This document shows positions 33,400-41,196 of a stretch of DNA of 64,000 nucleotides, piece by piece (position 1 is the stretch's first letter; each line of letters begins with the position of its first letter). The notes under the pieces were generated by a model that made no database searches, was not told the origin of the DNA, and saw only the letters and a program-made list of their open reading frames with translations. A program made the translations under genes and the position numbers. The stretch lies in assembly GCA_964527995.1 (NCBI GenBank), contig CAZGRP010000010.1, positions 1 to 64,000 of the forward strand, in the 5' to 3' direction. This stretch comes from CAZGRP01 sp964527995. Lineage in GTDB: Bacteria; Zhuqueibacterota; Zhuqueibacteria; Oceanimicrobiales; CAZGRP01.

Positions 33400-33740
33400 A
33401 ACACATCCCTTCCTTTGACTTGCTGTCAGATTGTCAAAGTCACATCCCTTGGAGAGCGATCAGGCCGTCAGGCCCGAGGACGAAACTAACCTGAGGCTGC
33501 CAGAGCCCATCGGCTGCAAAACTACCTCCTTGGTCGGGGCCAGGGGTGACATGCCAAGGGAAAGTCGATACTGTCTGAAGAATGCGGCTTATATGAAAAG
33601 ATGTTTGGTGAATGGGTCAGGAGGTGACGCTCAACTCTCTGAAGCCCCCTGATGCGATGGAGTTCTCAAGCTCCGCGGGACTCCTACTTTTTTATTCCTA
33701 ACAAACAGTACGTGTTCCGATTTCCATTCCGGATGATCCA
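33400..33740. other. 341-bp spacer upstream of rho, possible ncRNA or leader
   Basis: No protein family is recognised. On the minus strand there is a 30-codon frame (33460-33552, MSPLAPTKEVVLQPMGSGS...) without a ribosome site, which could be a rho leader peptide or chance. On the plus strand a terminator-like hairpin ends the region although no plus-strand gene precedes it. CCTTGG and CCAAGG (around 33528-33559) can also pair. I find no match to the riboswitches, RNase P RNA, SRP RNA or tmRNA consensus that I know. Confidence 0.4.
33659..33694 (+). terminator. orphan terminator-like hairpin
   Basis: GGAGTTC (33659-33665) pairs with GGACTCC (33678-33684), including one G:T pair, and is followed by TACTTTTTTA. 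It is oriented for plus-strand transcripts, but the nearest genes on both sides are on the minus strand. Confidence 0.45.
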
Positions 33741-34871
33741 TCACGCCATCGACAGGGAAGCTGCATGGTTGAACAGGATGGACTCTTCGCTGGCCGTATC
33801 GAAGAAGTGGGCTTTGCTCATGTCGATGAGAAGATCGACGGGGGCACCGACTGGTGGCTCTTCGCGGGCGTTGATGCGCGCTACCAGGCTTGCACCGTCA
33901 CACCGGACGTAGAGGATGATCTCACTACCCATCGGCTCGACCACTTCCGGCACCGCTCTGACCTCTGCGGCTTCATCCAGGCCGGCGGCTGTCGATCGGT
34001 CGTAGATGTCTTCGGGTCGGATTCCAAAAACGATCCGATGATCGATGTAGGACGACAGTTTTTCAGCGATTCCTCGTGGGATGCGCAACCGCAGTCCACC
34101 ACCTGCAAAGAGGAGCCCATCCTCGCGAACGATCTGCCCTTCCACAAAGTTCATCGCCGGGCTGCCGATGAAGCCAGCAACGAACCTATTGCGCGGATGG
34201 TTGTACAGCCGCAGTGGCGTGTCGATCTGCTGAATCACCCCATCCTTCATCACCACGATGCGGTCGCCCATGGTCATGGCTTCTGTCTGGTCATGGGTGA
34301 CATAGACCATCGTCGTCTGCAGGCGGTGATGCAGCTTGGAGATTTCGGTGCGCATCTGCACGCGCAGCTTGGCATCGAGGTTCGAAAGCGGCTCGTCGAA
34401 CAGAAAGACCTGCGGTTTCCGAACAATCGCTCTTCCCACGGCGACACGCTGGCGCTGGCCCCCCGAAAGCTGCTTGGGCTTACGGTCCAACAGGTCCATC
34501 AAGCCGAGGATCTCGGCAGCTTCCTGAACTCGGGCCCGGATTTCGCTCTTGGGATATTTGCGTAACTTGAGGCCGAAGGCCATGTTGTCGTAGACCGTCA
34601 TGTGCGGGTAGAGGGCGTAGTTCTGGAAAACCATCGCAATGTCGCGATCCTTCGGAGGCACGTCATTGACGAACCGCTCGCCGATGTAGATTTCACCCTC
34701 CGTGACTTCCTCGAGCCCGGCAATCATCCTCAAGGTCGTCGACTTGCCGCAGCCACTCGGCCCCACCAGGACCACGAACTCCCTGTTCTGAATATCTACG
34801 GTGGCATGATCGACCGCGACAACATTCTTGTCGTAGATTTTGGTTACGTCCTTGAGCTGTACTCGCGCCAT
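33741..34871 (-). CDS. ABC transporter ATPase, MalK/UgpC/MsmX type
   Basis: Nucleotide-binding subunit for sugar importers. Walker A is GPSGCGKSTTLRM, the signature LSGGQRQRVAVGRA, Walker B VFLFDEPLSNLDAKL, and the switch His is in THDQTEAM. The C-terminal third is the MalK-type OB/TOBE domain. The 376 residues match the family. No permease or binding-protein genes are adjacent, so it is an orphan ATPase of the kind that serves several transporters; the importer at the start of this window lacks one. Confidence 0.93.
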   Translation of the reverse strand: MARVQLKDVTKIYDKNVVAVDHATVDIQNREFVVLVGPSGCGKSTTLRMIAGLEEVTEGEIYIGERFVNDVPPKDRDIAMVFQNYALYPHMTVYDNMAFGLKLRKYPKSEIRARVQEAAEILGLMDLLDRKPKQLSGGQRQRVAVGRAIVRKPQVFLFDEPLSNLDAKLRVQMRTEISKLHHRLQTTMVYVTHDQTEAMTMGDRIVVMKDGVIQQIDTPLRLYNHPRNRFVAGFIGSPAMNFVEGQIVREDGLLFAGGGLRLRIPRGIAEKLSSYIDHRIVFGIRPEDIYDRSTAAGLDEAAEVRAVPEVVEPMGSEIILYVRCDGASLVARINAREEPPVGAPVDLLIDMSKAHFFDTASEESILFNHAASLSMA

Positions 34872-34967
34872 TGGTTTGGTGGTCGAATCGAAAATCGAAG
34901 CGTCGGACGGACTACGGAGATTTGAGATGAGCGGGTTACTTCAGAAGACCGGGAACAATGTATGAAA

Positions 34968-36266
34968 TTATCCCCGGTTTGTCAAGTCCTTTTCTGACAG
35001 CTTCGCCAATACCGGACCCACGGCGTAGTGAGACCCCGTCACGCAGATCAGTTCCTCTGCTGCCGAGGCCGCCTCGAGCGCCGCTTCCACTGCCTCGACC
35101 GGGCCTGCGCAGACGCTGGCGGCAACCCCAAAACCCGCAGCGATGCTCTGCAACATTTCGGGCTGTGCCGAGCGATCGCTTGCCACCGGCACACACCACA
35201 TGCGGCAGGCATGACGGCACAGGACTCGTATCATTGCGCGCACGCGCTTGTCGCTCAAAGCGCCCACCACAAAACTGAGCTGCCGCCTTTCGCCGTAGAT
35301 TTCGAGCAGCGAGCGCAGAAGTTGCCGCACCGCAGCGGGGTTGTGAGCCACATCCAGAACCAGCACCGGCCGCTCCAGCAGGCGCTGCAAGCGTCCCGGC
35401 CACTCCACCCTTGCCAGTCCGTCGGAGATCTCCCTTCGGCCGATACGCCAGCCCTCACCTCGTAAGACCTCCAGGGCTGCCACCGCTGTCACCGCATTGC
35501 TCACCTGATGACGTCCCGGCAGGCCCAATCGGACCGGCACCTCACACTCTTCGCGGATGCGAAACCGCACCTGAGAATGGTCGGGCGCCAGTCGGATGTG
35601 TGCCGCGACACAGATTTCCGGGGCAAGGACGAGTCGCACCCTCTGCGCCGCCGCCCGCAGATGGAGCACATCCAGGGCTGCGCGGGACATACCGGCGGCC
35701 ACACAAGGCACCCCCGGCTTCATAATACCGGCCTTCTCGGCAGCGATCGCCCGCACGTTCGATCCCAGATGATCGCAATGGTCCAGGCCGATGGGAGTAA
35801 TGACAGTCAGTACAGGCTCCACGACATTGGTCGCATCCAGGCGGCCACCCAGACCGACCTCGATCACGGCTACATCGACATGTTCGTCGGCAAAGAATCG
35901 CAGAGCCACGGCCGTCAGCGTCTCGAAGTACGTGGCCGAAAGGGACGTGACCTGTCCGAGGATCCCGTCCAGGATGTCGCCGAGCTGCTGCCAGGGTATA
36001 GGACGCCCGTCCACTTGAATTCGTTCGTTCACTCCGACAAGGTGGGGTGAAGTGTACAGCCCGGTGCGGTACCCCGCGGCGCGCAGCGAGCTTTCAATGA
36101 ATGCGGCCGTGGAGCCTTTGCCATTGGTGCCGGCAATATGAATCACCGGGAATAATCGTTGCGGGTTGCCGAGTTGGCTCAGGAGACAACGAATGTTATC
36201 GAGTCCCAGGCGCCACCCAAATCGGCCCAGACCATCAAGAAAAGTGTGAATTTCCTGGCGGGTCAT
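34968..36266 (-). CDS. folC: folylpolyglutamate/dihydrofolate synthase
   Basis: Mur-ligase-like enzyme that adds glutamate to (dihydro)folate. ATP loop IAGTNGKGSTAAFIESSL; the folate-binding region YTSPHLVGVNERI; EVGLGGRLDATN; metal and carbamate region with ITPIGLDHCDHLGSNVRAIAAEKAGI; C-terminal DVAHNPAAV. The 432 residues are normal. No strong ribosome site is seen at the ATG. Monocistronic on the minus strand. Confidence 0.95.
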   Translation of the reverse strand: MTRQEIHTFLDGLGRFGWRLGLDNIRCLLSQLGNPQRLFPVIHIAGTNGKGSTAAFIESSLRAAGYRTGLYTSPHLVGVNERIQVDGRPIPWQQLGDILDGILGQVTSLSATYFETLTAVALRFFADEHVDVAVIEVGLGGRLDATNVVEPVLTVITPIGLDHCDHLGSNVRAIAAEKAGIMKPGVPCVAAGMSRAALDVLHLRAAAQRVRLVLAPEICVAAHIRLAPDHSQVRFRIREECEVPVRLGLPGRHQVSNAVTAVAALEVLRGEGWRIGRREISDGLARVEWPGRLQRLLERPVLVLDVAHNPAAVRQLLRSLLEIYGERRQLSFVVGALSDKRVRAMIRVLCRHACRMWCVPVASDRSAQPEMLQSIAAGFGVAASVCAGPVEAVEAALEAASAAEELICVTGSHYAVGPVLAKLSEKDLTNRG

Positions 36267-36587
36267 CGTACACTATGGTAAGAAACTGTGCAAATCTTTT
36301 CCTCTGCGGCGGAACGAAATTGCACAATGCCACTTAGAAAACCTCGGAACCGGGGCTGACTGTCAACGTATTTTCAACGAAGGTCTGACTTTCACGCACA
36401 ACTTGGACCAAAAAACAAGGTCTTACGCAAAGAAGACAACCGCTCTCCACCCACACTTGCGTCAAGTCTCATACCAGACGAGTTTTCTCATGATGTTTCG
36501 AGGTTCTGGCACGCTCTTTGTAACTTATTCATTGTCAGTCGTTTACAAAAGCGCGCGCGGTGGATAACTCGTACTCAGTGATCGACA
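36267..36587. other. divergent promoter region folC / TonB receptor
   Basis: 321 bases between divergent genes with no coding frame. The half next to folC is AT-rich and shows no clear consensus. The half next to the receptor holds a sigma54-like element (separate entry). Confidence 0.5.
36507..36521 (+). promoter_or_regulatory. sigma54-like -24/-12 element
   Basis: TGGCACG CTCT TTGT: a GG dinucleotide (36508-36509), exactly ten bases, then GT in place of the usual GC. The match to TGGCAC-N5-TTGC is otherwise complete. The receptor ATG follows about 67 bases downstream. Confidence 0.45.
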
Positions 36588-39077
36588 ATGCATCGGTTCA
36601 TAAGAATCTTCCAGGCTTGCCTCTTCCTGATCGCCTCCTTAGCTGCGGTTCCTTCCGCCTTTTCCGGTACTGCGGGCACCGTTTCGGGGTTCGTCAGGGA
36701 TAAGGAAACAGGGGCACCTCTGCCCGGCGCCAACATCTTTGTCGAAGGGATGACCCTTGGGGCCATGGCCGACAAGAACGGCTATTTCGTCATTCAGAAT
36801 GTGCCGGCCGGCAGCTACGATATCCGCGCCAAGATGATCGGTTACACCAGCGTCAAGGTCGTGGGTGTCGTCGTCAATGTGGATATGAACACCCGGCTTG
36901 ACTTCGCGCTCTCTTCCGAGGTGCTGCGACTCGGGCAGGAGGTCGTCGTCACTGCCAAGCGGCCGTTTATCTACAACGAACTTTCTTCGTCCGCCCATTT
37001 CGTCTCTGGCTCTCAATTGTCCGACGAGCTGCCAGTCGACAATTTCCGCGATGCCGTCGGTCTCGTTCCCGGCGTGGTCAATCTGCACTTTCGTGGCGGC
37101 CGGCGGACCGACGTCGTCTACCTGGTGGATGGACTTCCGGTGCAAGGTGCCCTGAACCGCGAATTGGCCACCACTTTGCCCAATAGTTCGATTGTGGAAG
37201 TCATGGTGCAGACCGGCGGCTTCAATGCCGAGTACGGTCATGCCACCGCCGGAGTGATCAATCTGGTCACACGAGAGGGACGGAACACCTTCCAGGGCAT
37301 GGCCCGGCTTTACTCCGACCTCCGTGGGGGCGATCTCGGCAACGACAACACGCAGCGGCTGGAAGCGCAGGTCGGCGGACCGCTGACGCTCGGTCTGGCG
37401 GGTCCGGTTCTCGAAGGCAGCTATTTCATCTCCGGGAACGTGAACCTGTCCGACACCCCGTGGCGGCAGGAACTCCGCCCGGCTTTCAAGTTTCCGATTT
37501 TCCGGAATTACAACCTCAACTCGAAATTCACCCTGCGGTTGAGCAGCAACCTGAAGCTGGTCCTGCAAAGTCTGGTCTCCGATTCTCGTTGGCACCAGTT
37601 CAATCCACGGTGGCGACTGAATCCGGGCGGACTGCCTCTGCGGACGCATGACAGCAACCGCCTCAGTGCCACTCTCACCCACACTCTCAGCCCGAGAACT
37701 TTTTACACACTGAGCCTGGGGCGGTACAAGGTCACCCGCTCCATCCGTTCCGACTCTCTGGCGTTCGCCAATCCGACCGCCGAGCTTCAGAGCAGCAGCG
37801 ATTCAGGCGGCATGATTCTGGAAGGCAACATGCTCTGGAATGAGCGCGCCAGCGAAGAGATGCTCCTTGCGAAAGGCGATGTCGTCCATCAGCTCAACGA
37901 TGCCAATCAACTCAAGTTTGGCGGTGAGATCCAGTACTTCGACATCTCCATGACACGAAACCGCGTGGACTATCTGCCTGTGCGGCAGGAGAGCTCGCAG
38001 TTTCTTGCAATCAACCCTACGAATGACAGCTTTCGTCACTTTCCAAAGTCCGCGGCCTTCTATCTGCAGAACCGCCTAAAGCTGCGCAATGTGATCATCA
38101 ACATGGGCCTGCGCTACGATGCCTTTGATCCGGATATCGCACCGCGGCGGGAGGGGGCCACGTCGACTGCGAGTGGCAGCTCGTCAAGGGTTCGTTCGGC
38201 GATTTCGCCACGGCTCAGCATTTCCTTCCCGGCAACCCAGAGGGGGCGTATCCATTTCAACTATGGCTGGTTCTACCAAATGCCGCCCCTGTTCTATCTG
38301 TACACGAACTCGAAGTTCGACCTCACAGCACCATGGCCGCTGGTCGGGAACTCGGATCTGCAGCCGACGCGCACCGTAGCCATGGAACTGAGCTACAAGC
38401 GAGTCATCTCTGACGACGCCAAGTTCATCATCACGATGTTTCGAAAGGGAATGTCAAACCTGGTCGACACCCGCGTCTTCGCCCTCCCCGACACACAGAT
38501 CGCCGGCGTACCAGTGTCGCGGAGCTACGCCCAGTACGCCAATACCGGCAGAGGCACAGTGTGGGGTGTGGAGACAGCCATCGACCAGGAACTCAGCCGG
38601 AGCGTGGACGCCAAGATCTCTTACACACTGATGCGTGCCGTCGGCACAAGCACCTCGGCGGACGGCGGCTTCAACCAGATGGTCTGGGGAACGCCGTCCA
38701 CGTCCAGCAAGGAGTTCCCCCTGAGTTGGGACCAGCGCCACACGTTTATTCTTGACTTGAACATCCATCCACCCAAACAGTGGCGCATAAACGTCCTCGC
38801 ACGCGTGTTCAGCCCCTTGCCGGTCACCACGCCGGGAAGTACCGTTCCAAATGACGGCCGGCTGAACTGGCGTGTGTATCTCGACGGACGCGTCTCCAAA
38901 TCTTTCCGCTGGGATAAGATCTCGTTGATGCCCTTCGCCGAGATCCGCAACCTTTTCAGCACTGCGGACAACACCTGGCGAAATCGGGCCGGAGTGCCCG
39001 GTGCGGAGCTCTTCGACCCGGCTTTGTTCGACATTGGTCGTCGAATTCGCGTCGGCATCGATTTCGTCTGGCGGTAG
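36588..39077 (+). CDS. TonB-dependent receptor with carboxypeptidase-like N-domain (type B)
   Basis: Outer-membrane receptor, 829 residues. A signal peptide (HRFIRIFQACLFLIASLAA) precedes a carboxypeptidase-regulatory-like beta domain (GFVRDKETGAPLPGANIFVEG; GYFVIQNVPAGSYDIRAKMI). The plug follows (RDAVGLVPGVVNLHFRGG, VDGLPVQG, GGFNAEYGHATAGVINLVT), then a beta-barrel ending in RRIRVGIDFVWR, with an aromatic-rich last strand. It closely resembles the receptor at 51623-54637 and forms one subfamily with it. No ribosome site is evident. It is the only plus-strand gene of the envelope region. Confidence 0.9.
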   Translation: MHRFIRIFQACLFLIASLAAVPSAFSGTAGTVSGFVRDKETGAPLPGANIFVEGMTLGAMADKNGYFVIQNVPAGSYDIRAKMIGYTSVKVVGVVVNVDMNTRLDFALSSEVLRLGQEVVVTAKRPFIYNELSSSAHFVSGSQLSDELPVDNFRDAVGLVPGVVNLHFRGGRRTDVVYLVDGLPVQGALNRELATTLPNSSIVEVMVQTGGFNAEYGHATAGVINLVTREGRNTFQGMARLYSDLRGGDLGNDNTQRLEAQVGGPLTLGLAGPVLEGSYFISGNVNLSDTPWRQELRPAFKFPIFRNYNLNSKFTLRLSSNLKLVLQSLVSDSRWHQFNPRWRLNPGGLPLRTHDSNRLSATLTHTLSPRTFYTLSLGRYKVTRSIRSDSLAFANPTAELQSSSDSGGMILEGNMLWNERASEEMLLAKGDVVHQLNDANQLKFGGEIQYFDISMTRNRVDYLPVRQESSQFLAINPTNDSFRHFPKSAAFYLQNRLKLRNVIINMGLRYDAFDPDIAPRREGATSTASGSSSRVRSAISPRLSISFPATQRGRIHFNYGWFYQMPPLFYLYTNSKFDLTAPWPLVGNSDLQPTRTVAMELSYKRVISDDAKFIITMFRKGMSNLVDTRVFALPDTQIAGVPVSRSYAQYANTGRGTVWGVETAIDQELSRSVDAKISYTLMRAVGTSTSADGGFNQMVWGTPSTSSKEFPLSWDQRHTFILDLNIHPPKQWRINVLARVFSPLPVTTPGSTVPNDGRLNWRVYLDGRVSKSFRWDKISLMPFAEIRNLFSTADNTWRNRAGVPGAELFDPALFDIGRRIRVGIDFVWR

Positions 39078-39176
39078 GAGCGGGGCTCCAAACGGCAGAT
39101 TCTCGACACCTGAGGTATGATCTCACCGAGCGCGGCCTTCGCCGCGCTTTTCTCATGCTCGCCGCCTCTGTCCTTC

Positions 39177-40850
39177 CTACTCGATGATTTTGAACCGCCT
39201 GCTGGCTTCCGCCGCCTGTCCGGAATTGTTGTCCGTGACACGGACCCGCAGAGTATACAACCCCAGACGCAGTTGACTGAAATCGAAACGAATCCGCTCC
39301 ACCGTGTCCGTAGCCTCACCCTGTCGAGTGTACGCCGTGCTGCTGGAAGTCTTCTCGCCTCTTTTGAAGGGGTTGATGGAGCCGAGCACGGACAGCAATC
39401 CAGAGCCCGACTTCTCACCGATCAGCCGGTACTCGACGCGATAGCTGGTACGCCCGCGCCCGTCCCGCGTCAGGTTGTAGACCTCGAAATAGAGATTCAG
39501 GGCCTTGTTGTGCGGTACGTAGAGGTACGGATAGGGCTCCACATACAGCTTCCCCTTGACGAACCCGCGCGTCCGTCGGCTCACCGAATCGGCATCGCGG
39601 ATGCTCTCAGCGAACTGCACATCACTCAGCGTCAACCTGCTGGTTTCAATCGGAGGGACGAGCAGACGAAGCGTATAGAACTGGCGCTTGTCACCTTCCG
39701 GGTTGCGAAGTTCAAAACCGATACGGAAGGTATCGGGTGGCAGGAAAAGGGTGAGTTGCCCGACATAGTCAACCGTGTCGGCCTCGGCCTGGCTTTGTGC
39801 CTCGATCGGGTAGACTCGTCGGTCCTGGACGAGGACGTCGCTTTTCGAGTTTTCCACCCGGAAGTAGTTCACCAGCGTCGTCCTCAACCGGCCGCTGGAA
39901 TCGGCTCGGAAAACAAGATTGCGGAAAGGCACGCCAAAGTAAAGTTCGACCCGCGCCCGACGGCTATCAAGCCGAAAGCGGCTATACGTGAGCCAGAAAG
40001 TGAGGGGATGCTTCTCGAGATCGATGTTCGCACTCGATGCCGGGAGCTTCTCATGCAATCGGTCCACATCCGTAACGTAGTTGTTCATCAGCCTGGCGAC
40101 CAGCTCTCGCTGAAACGGAGCCGTGCCTTGATCGACCAACTCCAGCTCTTGGTCGAGCTGCTGTTGCATGCGTGAATACGCCAGGCCCAGCTCGGCACGT
40201 GAGGCAAAGATGTCGCGAATCATCCGCGCCCTGTCGCGCTCGTCCGCCGGCACCGCGATCAAGGCTTTCTGGAAGTCACTTTCCAGACGATAGCTCGCAC
40301 CGAACTCGACGAAATCAAAATTGACGTTTCCCAGGCGCTGATAGACCCACGACTCCGTAGCCCGGGTGAAACTGCTTGCCGGACTGACGAAGCGATCATC
40401 CGGAGGTCCGTAGCGCACGTAGATCATGCCGCGATCATCGTAACCTCTTGACAGGGTGGCGGAGAAGTGCCTTCTTGCATATTCAAGCCGCTGATAATGC
40501 TCAACGTAGCGCTCGTTCTCTGGGGTCGCCGGAGTCGGGTCAAGGCTGCGCCAGAAACGCCGAAAAAAGAGAGTCTTGCTTTTCCCCTGTTTGTACGCCT
40601 TGCGGTCTCGCACAGTGAGGATATCCGTGACGTCTACAAGCAACGAGTCCAGCAGGTCCTCATCGAGCGGGTAGGTGAGACCTTCGTACAACAGCCGGGT
40701 CGCCCGAGCGGCGTCCCCCTCCAGGGCGGCACGCTGTGACCTGCGGATCAGGTCGCGGCCGATTTCCGCAGGCGCCTGCGCCAAACCGCTGGCGATCCAA
40801 GTAGAAACGAACAGCAGAAATGCCCCCCGTCCAACAAGCAAACGCTTCAT
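39177..40850 (-). CDS. GWxTD-like protein with permuted domain order
   Basis: Exported protein of 557 residues from ATG at 40850 (AAAGGTG upstream; signal peptide MKRLLVGRGAFLLFVSTWIA). A TPR-like helical stretch (AALEGDAARATRLLYEGLTY) leads to a GWxTD-like domain at about residues 95-160: FFRRFWRSLDPTPATPENE then GYDDRGMIYVRYGPPDDR, where the Gly-Trp and Thr of the motif are replaced. The C-terminal half (LTLSDVQFAESIRDADS; YLYVPHNKALNLYFEVYNLT) matches the N-terminal beta domains of the GWxTD proteins at 45460 and 58412, so the order is reversed. Function unknown. Confidence 0.78.
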   Translation of the reverse strand: MKRLLVGRGAFLLFVSTWIASGLAQAPAEIGRDLIRRSQRAALEGDAARATRLLYEGLTYPLDEDLLDSLLVDVTDILTVRDRKAYKQGKSKTLFFRRFWRSLDPTPATPENERYVEHYQRLEYARRHFSATLSRGYDDRGMIYVRYGPPDDRFVSPASSFTRATESWVYQRLGNVNFDFVEFGASYRLESDFQKALIAVPADERDRARMIRDIFASRAELGLAYSRMQQQLDQELELVDQGTAPFQRELVARLMNNYVTDVDRLHEKLPASSANIDLEKHPLTFWLTYSRFRLDSRRARVELYFGVPFRNLVFRADSSGRLRTTLVNYFRVENSKSDVLVQDRRVYPIEAQSQAEADTVDYVGQLTLFLPPDTFRIGFELRNPEGDKRQFYTLRLLVPPIETSRLTLSDVQFAESIRDADSVSRRTRGFVKGKLYVEPYPYLYVPHNKALNLYFEVYNLTRDGRGRTSYRVEYRLIGEKSGSGLLSVLGSINPFKRGEKTSSSTAYTRQGEATDTVERIRFDFSQLRLGLYTLRVRVTDNNSGQAAEASRRFKIIE

Positions 40851-40876
40851 GCCGACACCTTTATGGCTACCCGACC

Positions 40877-40905
40877 AATATACCGAGTTCGCGGCCCCTT
40901 CGCAA
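40877..40905 (-). promoter_or_regulatory. likely sigma70 promoter of the permuted GWxTD gene
   Basis: On the minus strand TTGCGA (40900-40905), a 17-base spacer and TATATT (40877-40882), about 27 bases before the ATG at 40850. Confidence 0.55.
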
Positions 40906-40980
40906 AGAAAATCGTTCTCTTCCCAGCTTGTTCTCGCGGAAGCGCTCAGCAGCCATCTATGAGAAGAAAGACTGAGCCAT

Positions 40981-41005
40981 GGATTCTTACCTTCGCAGGG
41001 ATGAC
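40981..41005. repeat. degenerate dispersed palindromic repeat
   Basis: GGATTCTTACCTTCGCAGGG followed by ATGAC, a diverged copy of the unit at 10882-10906. Confidence 0.45.
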
Positions 41006-41196
41006 GTGAAAAGCAGGCCCTTTTGGTCACGGGCAACCGCGAGACATGAGCCCCGAGGGAGCAAGGCCCGGGGCTGTTTCTTTCCTTAGAGCGGCGTCGA
41101 GCCAATGCATTCCATCACCCGTCGGTCCTGCCCGCCCGGAAGTCGGCAACTCGCCCTGGGCAACTCGAAATCCACAATCCGAAATCAAGACCAGTC

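Larger units (their letters stand above)
40851..41196. other. 346-bp spacer between envelope genes
   Basis: Holds the promoter above, a degenerate dispersed repeat, and a hairpin AGCCCCG/CGGGGCT (41049-41075) followed by GTTTCTTTCCTT, oriented for plus-strand transcripts without a plus-strand gene. The end near 41150-41190 carries GAAATCCACAATCCGAAATC, the reverse complement of a phrase found near 10505. No gene is seen. Confidence 0.5.

Noticed and set aside
33440..33700. RNase P RNA, tmRNA, SRP RNA or riboswitch in the rho spacer
   Set aside because: None of the conserved core sequences I know could be found on either strand.
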